Source of the DNA: Castellaniella sp034675905
GTDB lineage: Bacteria; Pseudomonadota; Gammaproteobacteria; Burkholderiales; Burkholderiaceae_B
Length of the DNA stretch: 64,000 nucleotides
NCBI RefSeq assembly: GCF_034675905.1
Contig: NZ_JAUCCV010000002.1
Coordinates: forward strand, 62,001-126,000
Reading direction: 5' to 3'
A program made the position numbers and the translations under genes. This document shows positions 7,267 through 14,179 of the stretch, piece by piece (within the stretch, counting starts at the first letter, position 1; each line of letters opens with the position of its first letter). The notes below the pieces were generated by a model. The model did not search any database. It worked only from the letters and a program-made list of their open reading frames with translations, and was not told the DNA's origin.

Positions 7267-7945
7267 GAAGCAAGACGCCCCGGTCACGCTCAATCTGAAC
7301 GCGCCCACGCTGCGCGACATTGACACGATTCACCCCTACCCTGGCAACGCCAAAAAGCACGACGAGCGAAGCACCAAAAAGCTCGCTGAGTCGATCAGAC
7401 GCTTTGGTTGGCGGGGCAACCCCATCTTGGTTGACAAGGACGGGGTCATCATCGCGGGCCACGGACGCAGACTCGCTGCATTGCACTTGGGGCTGAAGAA
7501 AGTCCCAGTGTCGGTGGAGCAAGACCTGAGCGCTGCGCAAGCGCGCGCCTTCCGTCTGGCTGACAACCGCGCGGCAATGACTGACCTTGACGGCGATCTG
7601 CTGGAAAAGGAACTCACCGAGTTCCCCGACCTCGCGGTTGACCTGACCGGCATCTTCGACAAGAAGGAGTTGGACTTCGCGGTCACTGACCTGATGACAA
7701 CCGACGAATCCGTCTTCGAGACAGACCTTGCTGACGCGGTGCGCGAACAAGCGGGCCAGCTCGACGAACGTATTGATGGTGCTGACGGCAAACGCATCAC
7801 CATCGCGAAGCTGCTTGGCTTCAAGGGCGTGGTGGGTAAAGACGCTATTTTTGTCACGCGTCTGATGGCCAAGATCGAGGCGGACACCGGGTTGGTGGGT
7901 GAAGATGCGTTTGTTCAATATGCCCGCGAACATGTGGAGTTGTGA
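7259..7945 (+). CDS. ParB/Srx-fold protein 2 (228 aa)
   Basis: The ParB-like N-terminus (IDTIHPYPGNAKKHDERSTK, a Trp-Arg-Gly-Asn motif and IIAGHGRRLAALHLG at about residues 68-82) is the version common in phage proteins and in ParB-methylase fusions. There is no methylase domain here; the C-terminal half is acidic and unrecognised. It overlaps the previous ParB-like gene and the next gene (TGATG), so the three are translationally coupled. Two adjacent diverged ParB domains could act as a heteromeric pair; this is inference. Confidence 0.85.
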   Translation: MAKKQDAPVTLNLNAPTLRDIDTIHPYPGNAKKHDERSTKKLAESIRRFGWRGNPILVDKDGVIIAGHGRRLAALHLGLKKVPVSVEQDLSAAQARAFRLADNRAAMTDLDGDLLEKELTEFPDLAVDLTGIFDKKELDFAVTDLMTTDESVFETDLADAVREQAGQLDERIDGADGKRITIAKLLGFKGVVGKDAIFVTRLMAKIEADTGLVGEDAFVQYAREHVEL

Positions 7946-8727
7946 TGGGAAAAGCTGACGACCGCGAACATTACGTGCCGCTACCAGACAAGCGCATTCC
8001 TGTCGTGTTGGATGTCGACGACCACTACGTCGTTGATGTGCGCTTCGATACGCGGGTTGAGCGAACCCCAAGGGTGCTGGAAATTGCTGAAGCGTTCGGT
8101 ATCGGCCTGGACGACAAGGAATTCGTGGTCTTCGACAAGCTCGACATCCAGGTCAAACAGGGCGACATCGTCTACATCACGGGCCAATCTGGCTCGGGCA
8201 AGTCGCAGATGTTGTATTCGCTGGAACGTCAGATGCGCGAGCGCGGTCTGGCGGTATCGAACATCAGCGCGACCAAGCTGGAAGACCTGCCGATCATCGA
8301 CACGTTGGGCGTCGACACGAATGAAGCGATCAAGCTGCTGTCGTCGGTCGGCATCAACGACGCCTACCTCTACGCCCGTCGTCCGTCCGAACTGTCTGAC
8401 GGGCAGCGCTACCGCTACCGCTTGGCCCTGGCAATCGAACAGAAAGCAAAGGTCTGGGTTGCCGACGAATTCATGGCGGTGCTTGACCGGGTCGCAGCGA
8501 AGGTTATCTCGTATTCGCTGCAGAAGCTGGCGCGTCGTCTGGGCGTGACACTGTTGGTAGCGACCACCCATACCGACCTTGTGCCTGACCTTTCCCCTGA
8601 CCTCGTTGTGGTCAAGCGCTTCAGGGAAAAGCTGCGCATTGACGCCATCGAGAATGCCGCGAAGCTCGCGGGTGAACGCGTCATGACCACAGCAGAAGTC
8701 AACGAATTACTTTTGAAGGTGATGTGA
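7945..8727 (+). CDS. ABC-type ATPase of a phage DNA-modification cassette (260 aa)
   Basis: A complete ABC nucleotide-binding domain without membrane segments: Walker A GQSGSGKS (about residues 80-87), signature LSDGQRYR, Walker B VWVADEF with the following Asp-rich turn, and an H-loop TTHTD. The ATG at 7945 gives a TGATG overlap with the ParB gene. No permease is nearby, so transport is unlikely. Soluble ABC ATPases beside ParB and Mom/GNAT genes are known from comparative analyses of phage base-modification loci, and that is the best reading here. Confidence 0.85.
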   Translation: MGKADDREHYVPLPDKRIPVVLDVDDHYVVDVRFDTRVERTPRVLEIAEAFGIGLDDKEFVVFDKLDIQVKQGDIVYITGQSGSGKSQMLYSLERQMRERGLAVSNISATKLEDLPIIDTLGVDTNEAIKLLSSVGINDAYLYARRPSELSDGQRYRYRLALAIEQKAKVWVADEFMAVLDRVAAKVISYSLQKLARRLGVTLLVATTHTDLVPDLSPDLVVVKRFREKLRIDAIENAAKLAGERVMTTAEVNELLLKVM

Positions 8728-9012
8728 ATGTCTGGAATTTCTGGCTACAAAGTGCTGGTGTTTAGCTCGCCCAAGTGCGGGCCGTGCATGCAGCTCAAGC
8801 CAAACATGCAGCGACTGCAAGAAAAATATGGGTTCGACATGGAAGTGATCGAACTGTCTGACGAGACCCGCCCGCAATTCGATCAGAAGGGTGTCAGAAC
8901 GACGCCTACGTGCATCGGACTGGACACCGAGGGTAATGAGGTGGGCAAGTTCGTCGGCGCCCAGGCGCTGCCCATCCTGGAACATCACCTGATCAAGTGG
9001 CGGGTCATTTGA
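8728..9012 (+). CDS. Thioredoxin-like protein (94 aa)
   Basis: A short thioredoxin fold with the active site CGPC (about residues 17-20) after the strand KVLVFSSPK, and the expected cis-Pro region RTTPTCIGL. No signal peptide is present, so it is cytoplasmic. It begins immediately after the ABC ATPase stop. It may supply reductant to an enzyme of this cassette or to ribonucleotide reduction; the sequence does not decide. Confidence 0.85.
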   Translation: MSGISGYKVLVFSSPKCGPCMQLKPNMQRLQEKYGFDMEVIELSDETRPQFDQKGVRTTPTCIGLDTEGNEVGKFVGAQALPILEHHLIKWRVI

Positions 9013-9272
9013 GTCGCGTCGTGCGCTGCGCATACAGCCACTGCCAGGAACCCCCGGTGGTGTTCTACGGTCAGCAGCGTCTGGTCGCCCTGTGTGCCGA
9101 TCACTTTCACCTGTTCGACGTGACGTTGGAACAGATGGCGCTGTGGGACATGGAGCCCCGCAAAGAAACGTCGGTGATGCGCGCGCATGTGCTGGATTGG
9201 GCGCGACACGCGGGCGACGCCACCCCCAAGGGTGCGCAATCAGCATACCAGCGAGAGGGTTGGGATGACTGA
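8997..9272 (+). CDS. Small Cys/His-containing protein, possible zinc-binding (91 aa)
   Basis: It contains C-A-Y-S-H-C near residues 11-16 and C-A-D-H-F-H about 18 residues later, a possible zinc site. No named family is recognised. The start is either GTG 8997 (16-bp overlap) or TTG 9009 (TTGA overlap). The C-terminus has a Trp-rich helical stretch. It overlaps the Mom-like gene by 8 bp, so it is part of the same translated cluster. Confidence 0.6.
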   Translation: MAGHLSRVVRCAYSHCQEPPVVFYGQQRLVALCADHFHLFDVTLEQMALWDMEPRKETSVMRAHVLDWARHAGDATPKGAQSAYQREGWDD

Positions 9273-10209
9273 CGTCCTGGTCGACAACGATGATGTGTTG
9301 ATCGCTCGCAATCCTGGCGCGGGCCGGCACACGCTGTCGATTCTGAAAGACGTCTACGTGGAGTTCGGGGACAAGCACGACTGGGATGTGCTTGCAGAAC
9401 TGCACTACAAGGGCCACACGCTTGCCGCAGCACCGCGCTTTGTTCGGTGTATCCATGCGCCAAAAAATGGCCCAGAAGAGCTTATTGGGATTCTGGTGTT
9501 CGGGAACCCGATGACTCTGAATAAAGGTCGTAGTCGCGTCTTCCCGCACCTGAAGCAAAACCAGAGCGGGGGCAAAGACACGCGCTTGATGAACAAGCGT
9601 CGCATGCAGATCGTCAACCGCTTTCTGACGTGGAACAACCGCACCGTCGTTGACACCATGTATCGGTCAGCAGGCATCGCGTATCGGTTCAAAAACATTG
9701 CCTACCGCATGTTCTGCGCCAAGTCTGGCTGCACCCACGTTGAGTCGAATTCCAGCATGGGGCGCTTCAACCCGTTTTCGATCAAAGCAGGCATGAAGTT
9801 CATCCGACCGCAGGCACCCGGCGCCCAAGAGGTGGGCGTGGATTTCTTCAAGCACCACTTCACAAGCCACCCGTGCGACACGACCGCCATGCTCCACGAG
9901 CTGGAAGCCATGCCAGAAGCCCAGCGCGCGCGCATCGAAGAGCGTCTGCGAAAGTTCTACCGCACCATCAGTGCGATGGAAAAGACGGGCGACAAGATGC
10001 ACAACGGCATGACCCGCGTGAACGCGCTGTCGACCGAATACGTGTTGAAGCAAGCAGTGCAGCTGGTGTTTGGCGCGACGATCTACTGGATTTGGGGGCC
10101 GAACCCAGACCACGGCAGAAAGCTGCCACCCCGAATCCCACTGCTGGCGTTTGATCGCCAGGGGTTTGATGACCCACTGCAACTAACCGACGAGGAACTT
10201 GCGCTATGA
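9265..10209 (+). CDS. GNAT/Mom-like acyltransferase (314 aa)
   Basis: The centre has GNAT-type features: a strand ELIGILVFGNPM, then IVNRFLTWNNRTVVDTMYRS with AGIAYRF in the place of the acyl-CoA loop, and ESNSSMGRFNPFSIKAGMKF near the end of the fold. The NPF..KAGM motif is typical of phage Mom-like proteins, which modify adenine in DNA (Mu Mom makes N6-carbamoylmethyladenine). The C-terminal 120 residues are helical and unrecognised. The ATG at 9265 was chosen over 9187 because it overlaps the upstream stop and has a GAGGG site. The ParB and ABC neighbours support a DNA-modification cassette. Assignment to Mom rather than another GNAT is moderate. Confidence 0.65.
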   Translation: MTDVLVDNDDVLIARNPGAGRHTLSILKDVYVEFGDKHDWDVLAELHYKGHTLAAAPRFVRCIHAPKNGPEELIGILVFGNPMTLNKGRSRVFPHLKQNQSGGKDTRLMNKRRMQIVNRFLTWNNRTVVDTMYRSAGIAYRFKNIAYRMFCAKSGCTHVESNSSMGRFNPFSIKAGMKFIRPQAPGAQEVGVDFFKHHFTSHPCDTTAMLHELEAMPEAQRARIEERLRKFYRTISAMEKTGDKMHNGMTRVNALSTEYVLKQAVQLVFGATIYWIWGPNPDHGRKLPPRIPLLAFDRQGFDDPLQLTDEELAL

Positions 10210-10577
10210 GCCACAGCTACCGTCGCGTCGCCCCGCACCGAAGACCCGCTGACACGCACCGTCTGACAGAAAAGCAATACCAAATCATGTCCACCATCGT
10301 TGATGGGACGCACGACGCTGCTGGGAACCCGTGCGCGCTGGACATGGAACAGCTGCTGGACCGCCTGCCCTACCGCACGACCCGCGAATCCATGCAATTT
10401 TCACTGCGCAAGCTAGAGGGTCGCGGGCTCATTACCCGCGACTATGAAAAACGAAGAGGTCGCTGTCGTGCGCTGGTCTACCCAACAAAGCTGGGTCTGA
10501 CCGCGCTGACGAATCAGTTTTCACCGCGCCCCAGCACAGCGGTTGCAGAAATCAAGTTGGAGCTGGACTTGGGATAA
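10206..10577 (+). CDS. Winged-helix transcription-factor-like protein (123 aa)
   Basis: Residues 20-95 read as a winged helix: LTEKQYQIMSTIVDG, a TTRESMQFSLRKLEGRGLI recognition region, and a basic wing (YEKRRGRCRALVYP). It resembles small MarR-like or replication-type winged helices. It overlaps the Mom-like gene by ATGA and ends the cassette, just before the 86-bp inverted element. It may regulate the cassette. Confidence 0.65.
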   Translation: MSHSYRRVAPHRRPADTHRLTEKQYQIMSTIVDGTHDAAGNPCALDMEQLLDRLPYRTTRESMQFSLRKLEGRGLITRDYEKRRGRCRALVYPTKLGLTALTNQFSPRPSTAVAEIKLELDLG

Positions 10578-10658
10578 CTTTGCCGCCAGCCCTTAACTTA
10601 GTTGTTTAAGGTTTTGAAAGTTGTAGATATAGAGGGGAAGCCAAAATCGTGATAACTC
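10573..10658. repeat. 86-bp element, inverted partner of 45645-45731
   Basis: The reverse complement of this segment matches 45645-45731 over its whole length except for a central stretch of about nine bases. It contains the palindrome CCTTAA...TTAAGG and ends in GATAAC/GTGATAAC words. It lies just after the winged-helix gene, and its partner lies just after phoH, in opposite orientation. Confidence 0.85.
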
Positions 10659-10721
10659 CCATTTCTAAGTTCCGAAATCAAAGTGGCGGGAAAGCTGCGG
10701 GGATTTTTTTTTCTTAAAATC

Positions 10722-10741
10722 GTTAGTTACCACTTACGAAC
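10722..10741 (+). promoter_or_regulatory. Dispersed 20-bp element, copy 2
   Basis: GTTAGTTACCACTTACGAAC, 124 bp ahead of the small-terminase gene and upstream of an intrinsic terminator at 10803-10839. Confidence 0.8.
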
Positions 10742-10802
10742 ATTTGTTTTTTGTGGGATACTGTCTTTGTCACCCGCTCGTGACATAAACCTCCAGAAGG
10801 GT

Positions 10803-10839
10803 TGGGTCGGCTCCGCCCGTAGTCGACCCATTTTTTTTT
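10803..10839 (+). terminator. Rho-independent terminator upstream of the terminase genes
   Basis: TGGGTCG and CGACCCA form a 7-bp perfect stem followed by nine T (10831-10839). It lies between element copy 2 and the small-terminase start, so transcription beginning at the element would have to pass it. Confidence 0.8.
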
Positions 10840-10864
10840 GCTCGAATGAGCGCTGGCGGCGCGA

Positions 10865-11557
10865 ATGACTAAGTCGCCCAGCAAACGCAAAACCCCCGGT
10901 CGTAAACCCCGTGTAAAGGGTCGTCACATGACGACCACTGAGCGGGCTGAAGCGGTTGCGCTTTGGGCTGCCGGTGAAGCAACGCTTCTTGAACTTGCCA
11001 AGAAATACGGCAAAGATATTTCCACCATCAAGAGCCTGATGTCCAGAGAGGGCGTCAAAAAAGGCCAAGCGGTCGAAGAGCGCAAGGAAGTTGTCCAAGA
11101 AGCCATCCAACAGCGCATCGCGTCAGAAGCTGAAGAAATCGCCAAGCGCGTCGTCGAGACCAAAGAAGACCACTACAAAATGGCTTCCGGTCTGGCAAAG
11201 CTGATCTGGAACGAAATCGCGGAAGCCCGCAAGAACGAAAAGCCAATCGCGACCGCGTATCACAACGTCAAGACCCTGAAGACCGCAGCAGACGCACTTA
11301 AAACACTGCGGGACGAACGCTACACACTGCTGGGCATTCGCGCTGACGAAGACGACGGCGACAAGACGCCGCCAGAGTTGGTCGTGAAGGAACTGACGGT
11401 CAAAGACATTCAAGAAATGCAGCGCAAAGCCGCGCTCGAAGCTGCAGATGGGCTGGGCGTCCCTGACATCAAGCTGGGCGACGAAGACCTGCTCGACGAC
11501 AAAGACCCGGAAGATTTCGATGACAGGGTCGAAGAAGGCGGCGATGGCAGCGATTAA
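10865..11557 (+). CDS. Terminase small subunit (230 aa)
   Basis: A basic N-terminus (KRKTPGRKPRVKGRH) is followed by an HTH-like segment (AVALWAAGEATLLELAKKYGKDISTIKSLM) that would bind the packaging site, a long coiled helix (about residues 70-150) for oligomerisation, and a very acidic C-terminus (DLLDDKDPEDFDDRVEEGG). The arrangement and position directly before the large terminase (14-bp overlap) identify it. No closer family can be named. Confidence 0.8.
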   Translation: MTKSPSKRKTPGRKPRVKGRHMTTTERAEAVALWAAGEATLLELAKKYGKDISTIKSLMSREGVKKGQAVEERKEVVQEAIQQRIASEAEEIAKRVVETKEDHYKMASGLAKLIWNEIAEARKNEKPIATAYHNVKTLKTAADALKTLRDERYTLLGIRADEDDGDKTPPELVVKELTVKDIQEMQRKAALEAADGLGVPDIKLGDEDLLDDKDPEDFDDRVEEGGDGSD

Positions 11558-12428
11558 CGAGCTTTTTCTGCATGAAAAGCAGATGGAGGTCTACAAGGCG
11601 AAGTCGCGCTTCAAAGTCGTCGTCGCTGGGCGCCGTTTCGGAAAAAGCGCCCTCGCCGCTGTGATGATGATTCGCTACTCGCGGGTCAAAAACCGCTTGA
11701 TCTGGTATGTCGCGCCATCCTATCGCATGGCCAAGCAAATCATGTGGCCCATGATTTTAGCCGCGTTGCCGCGCAAATGGATTGTGAAGATCAACGAGAC
11801 GTCTTTGACGATCAAGTTGATCAATGGCACGCGAATCGAACTGAAGGGCGCCGACAACCCAGACACGTTGCGCGGCGTGGGCGTCCACTACCTGGTTATG
11901 GACGAGGTCCAGGACATTGATCCAGACGCGTGGACCAAGGTGTTGCGCCCTACTCTGGCCAGCACGGGTGGGCACGCCCTGTTTATCGGCTGCGTCAAGG
12001 GCAATACAAGGGTTTTGAAGAAGAACGGTCTGGCGACTATCGAAAGCCTATCGAAAACAAAAGACCCGAAAACGCTTGAGCCAATCGACTTAGACCTATA
12101 CGGAATTAACAGATCGTTCCACAAAGCAGACGGCTTTTGGAATAACGGCGTCGTCGATACCAAGCGAATCAAGACCGGCAAGGGATTCGAGCTTGAAGCG
12201 TCGCACCCGCACCCAATTCTTGTCCAGTCAGAAAGCGGCAACCCCATGTGGAAGCGAAGCGACCAAATCTGCGTCGGCGACAGGGTCGCAATCGCGCGCG
12301 GCATGGACGTGTGGGGTGACGAAGATCCTTTGGCGAACTACGACGAACACGCCGCGTTGTGGGCGCACCAATACGAAGGCAAGCGCGGAAAGCAGATTGT
12401 GAGGTTGCAGAACAATGCGAATGACTAA
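11544..12428 (+). CDS. Terminase large subunit, N-terminal part with N-intein (294 aa)
   Basis: Residues 1-149 are the ATPase half of TerL: Walker A VVVAGRRFGKS, a VAPSYRMAKQ segment and Walker B YLVMDEVQD. After ...ALFIG the protein continues with Cys150-VKGNTRVLKKNG, the start of an intein, including block B LEASHPHPILV. It stops at TAA 12426-12428 before the endonuclease region. The ATG at 11544 overlaps the small terminase. The rest of the intein and TerL is in the next ORF, in the +1 frame. Either the two halves rejoin by trans-splicing or a frameshift has split the gene. Confidence 0.85.
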   Translation: MAAINELFLHEKQMEVYKAKSRFKVVVAGRRFGKSALAAVMMIRYSRVKNRLIWYVAPSYRMAKQIMWPMILAALPRKWIVKINETSLTIKLINGTRIELKGADNPDTLRGVGVHYLVMDEVQDIDPDAWTKVLRPTLASTGGHALFIGCVKGNTRVLKKNGLATIESLSKTKDPKTLEPIDLDLYGINRSFHKADGFWNNGVVDTKRIKTGKGFELEASHPHPILVQSESGNPMWKRSDQICVGDRVAIARGMDVWGDEDPLANYDEHAALWAHQYEGKRGKQIVRLQNNAND

Positions 12429-13344
12429 CGACATCGCGTATTTCATGGGTCTGTGGATCGCGGAAGGTTCGTTCGAGGAAAAAATCGGGCGAATCTCAAT
12501 CACATGCGGCGACAACGTTGGCGAAATACTCAATAGTGGAAAAATTCTTGGCCTAACGTTCAAAGAATCGAAAAAACCAAACTGTGATGCGTCCACATGG
12601 CGCGTTTGCTCGTATGAGCTGATGGAGCTATTCCGGTATCTGAAGATGCCACTCGTGAAGGCGCCAGCAAAGTGGATTCCAGAGTGGGTGTGGCGCGGCA
12701 AGAAAGAGTGGGCGTGTGAGCTTCTTGCTGGGATGCTAGATGGTGACGGCTATGTTCTGACGAACGGACGCAATAAGGTTGGCTTCACCACCGCGTCTGA
12801 GCGACTGGCGAAAGACATTCAGCTCCTTTTGACGAATCTTGGCATTGTCGCCAGTCTTACTTCGGTTGAGTCGCGGCCCACAAAGAAGGTTCGCGTGTCG
12901 TCTGTTCAGTATCGCGTTGAACTGTTAGGGAAGAACGTCGCCATCCTTCGAGCGCTGGTTCGTCCGCGCATCACCAGAAAAAGAATCGCTCTCGACGCGA
13001 TGGACCTAGGCGGGATTTTTTCTCGTCGCGACGGCATTCCACACGCGCTGTCGCACCTGGAAAGTATCAAGAGCGTCTACAAGGGTGTCAAGTTGCGCCA
13101 CCTTGACTCCGCAATTCAAACCGCTAGGAATGGCAGCGTCATCACCTATGAAAAGGTTGACGCCATTCTCGAAGAGTGTTCGTTTGCCGAACCGACAATG
13201 GGCTATCAAGCCCTGAAACGTCTGCGAAACGAGTGGTATTTCTGGGACAAAGTCGAATCAGTCGAAGACTCAAGGGCAGAGACGTTCGACTTCACGATTC
13301 CAGACACCCACAGCTTTTGGAGCAACGGCTTCATCAGTCACAAC
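11991..13344 (+). other. Split intein with LAGLIDADG endonuclease inside TerL
   Basis: The intein starts at Cys (11991-11993) and ends at His-Asn (13339-13344). The next residue is Thr (+1), restoring FIG-TPKAFNF, the ATPase coupling motif of terminases. Two LAGLIDADG-type motifs are seen (YFMGLWIAEGSF and LLAGMLDGDGYV). The ORF break at 12415-12428 lies between the N-terminal splicing domain (145 residues) and the endonuclease/C-splicing domain (310 residues), a position used by natural split inteins. Confidence 0.85.
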
Positions 13345-14142
13345 ACCCCAAAAGCCTTCAATTTTCTTTACGAGCTATACGTTCTCGGGCAAAAAGAGGA
13401 AAACATCAGTCGCGGGCGCTGGATCAGTTGGCAGTTCCCGACGTCGTGTTCTCCATTTATCCCGCGCCAAGAAATCGAAGAAGCCAAACGCGATATGGAC
13501 GAAAAGTCCTATCGCCAAGAGTTTGAAGCGAGCTTTGAAGCAATGTCTGGTCGCGTCTACCATGCGTTCGACAGAAACTTGCACGTTGCACCAATGGCTT
13601 TCGATCCCACTAAGCCAATCTGGATCGGTCAGGACTTCAACATCGACCCCATGTCCAGCGTCATCATGCAGCCCCAGGAAGACGGCTCCGTTCACGTCAT
13701 CGACGAAGTGGTTCTGCAAGGATCAAACACAGAAGAAACTACCGAAGAGTTGGAAAAACGCTACTGGCGGTATGTGAAGCAGTGTGTTCTTTTCCCCGAT
13801 CCTGCAGGCCAATACCGACAGCACGCGCGGGGCGAAACTGACTTGGACATTTTCAAAGAGAAGGGGTTCAAGCGTCAGAAGTATCACCGCAAGCACCCCG
13901 CTATCGCTGACCGCGTGAACTCAGTCAACAGAATGCTGAAGTCAGCGGACGGCAGAATTCGTCTACGCGTCGACCCCAAGTGCAAGCACCTGATCGAATC
14001 GTTGGAGCAAACGATCTATAAGCGCGGATCGCGCGATGTCGATAAAGACGCAGGTGTCGAACACAGCGCTGACGCCCTGGGCTACTGCATTCAATACCAG
14101 TTCCCGATCAAGAAAATTGAACTCGCTGGGGTTTCAATTTGA
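12415..14142 (+). CDS. Intein endonuclease/C-intein plus TerL C-terminal part (575 aa)
   Basis: Residues 1-310 are the homing endonuclease and C-intein (ending GFISHN). From Thr311 it is the terminase C-terminal half: FIPRQEIEEAKRDM, then the RNase-H-like nuclease with IGQDFNIDP, LFPDPAG and EHSADALGY acidic residues. ATG 12415 (or 12421) overlaps the previous stop, with GAGG about ten bases ahead, so independent translation is plausible. The reconstituted TerL would be 414 residues, a normal size for this family. Confidence 0.85.
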   Translation: MRMTNDIAYFMGLWIAEGSFEEKIGRISITCGDNVGEILNSGKILGLTFKESKKPNCDASTWRVCSYELMELFRYLKMPLVKAPAKWIPEWVWRGKKEWACELLAGMLDGDGYVLTNGRNKVGFTTASERLAKDIQLLLTNLGIVASLTSVESRPTKKVRVSSVQYRVELLGKNVAILRALVRPRITRKRIALDAMDLGGIFSRRDGIPHALSHLESIKSVYKGVKLRHLDSAIQTARNGSVITYEKVDAILEECSFAEPTMGYQALKRLRNEWYFWDKVESVEDSRAETFDFTIPDTHSFWSNGFISHNTPKAFNFLYELYVLGQKEENISRGRWISWQFPTSCSPFIPRQEIEEAKRDMDEKSYRQEFEASFEAMSGRVYHAFDRNLHVAPMAFDPTKPIWIGQDFNIDPMSSVIMQPQEDGSVHVIDEVVLQGSNTEETTEELEKRYWRYVKQCVLFPDPAGQYRQHARGETDLDIFKEKGFKRQKYHRKHPAIADRVNSVNRMLKSADGRIRLRVDPKCKHLIESLEQTIYKRGSRDVDKDAGVEHSADALGYCIQYQFPIKKIELAGVSI

Positions 14143-14144
14143 GC

Positions 14145-14173
14145 TTGATTGTTAGTTACCACTTACTTACAAT
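14145..14173 (+). promoter_or_regulatory. Promoter containing dispersed element copy 3
   Basis: TTGATT (14145-14150) and TACAAT (14168-14173) are exactly 17 bp apart, and element GTTAGTTACCACTTACTTAC (14151-14170) fills the spacer. The portal ATG is only 7 bases after the -10 with no visible ribosome site, suggesting a leaderless mRNA. Confidence 0.7.
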
Positions 14174-14179
14174 TACGAT

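Noticed and set aside
7193..8071. 292-aa minus-strand frame
   Set aside because: Antisense of the second ParB-like gene and the ABC ATPase; no motif and no ribosome site.
8707..9558. 283-aa minus-strand frame
   Set aside because: Antisense of three coupled genes with recognisable products.
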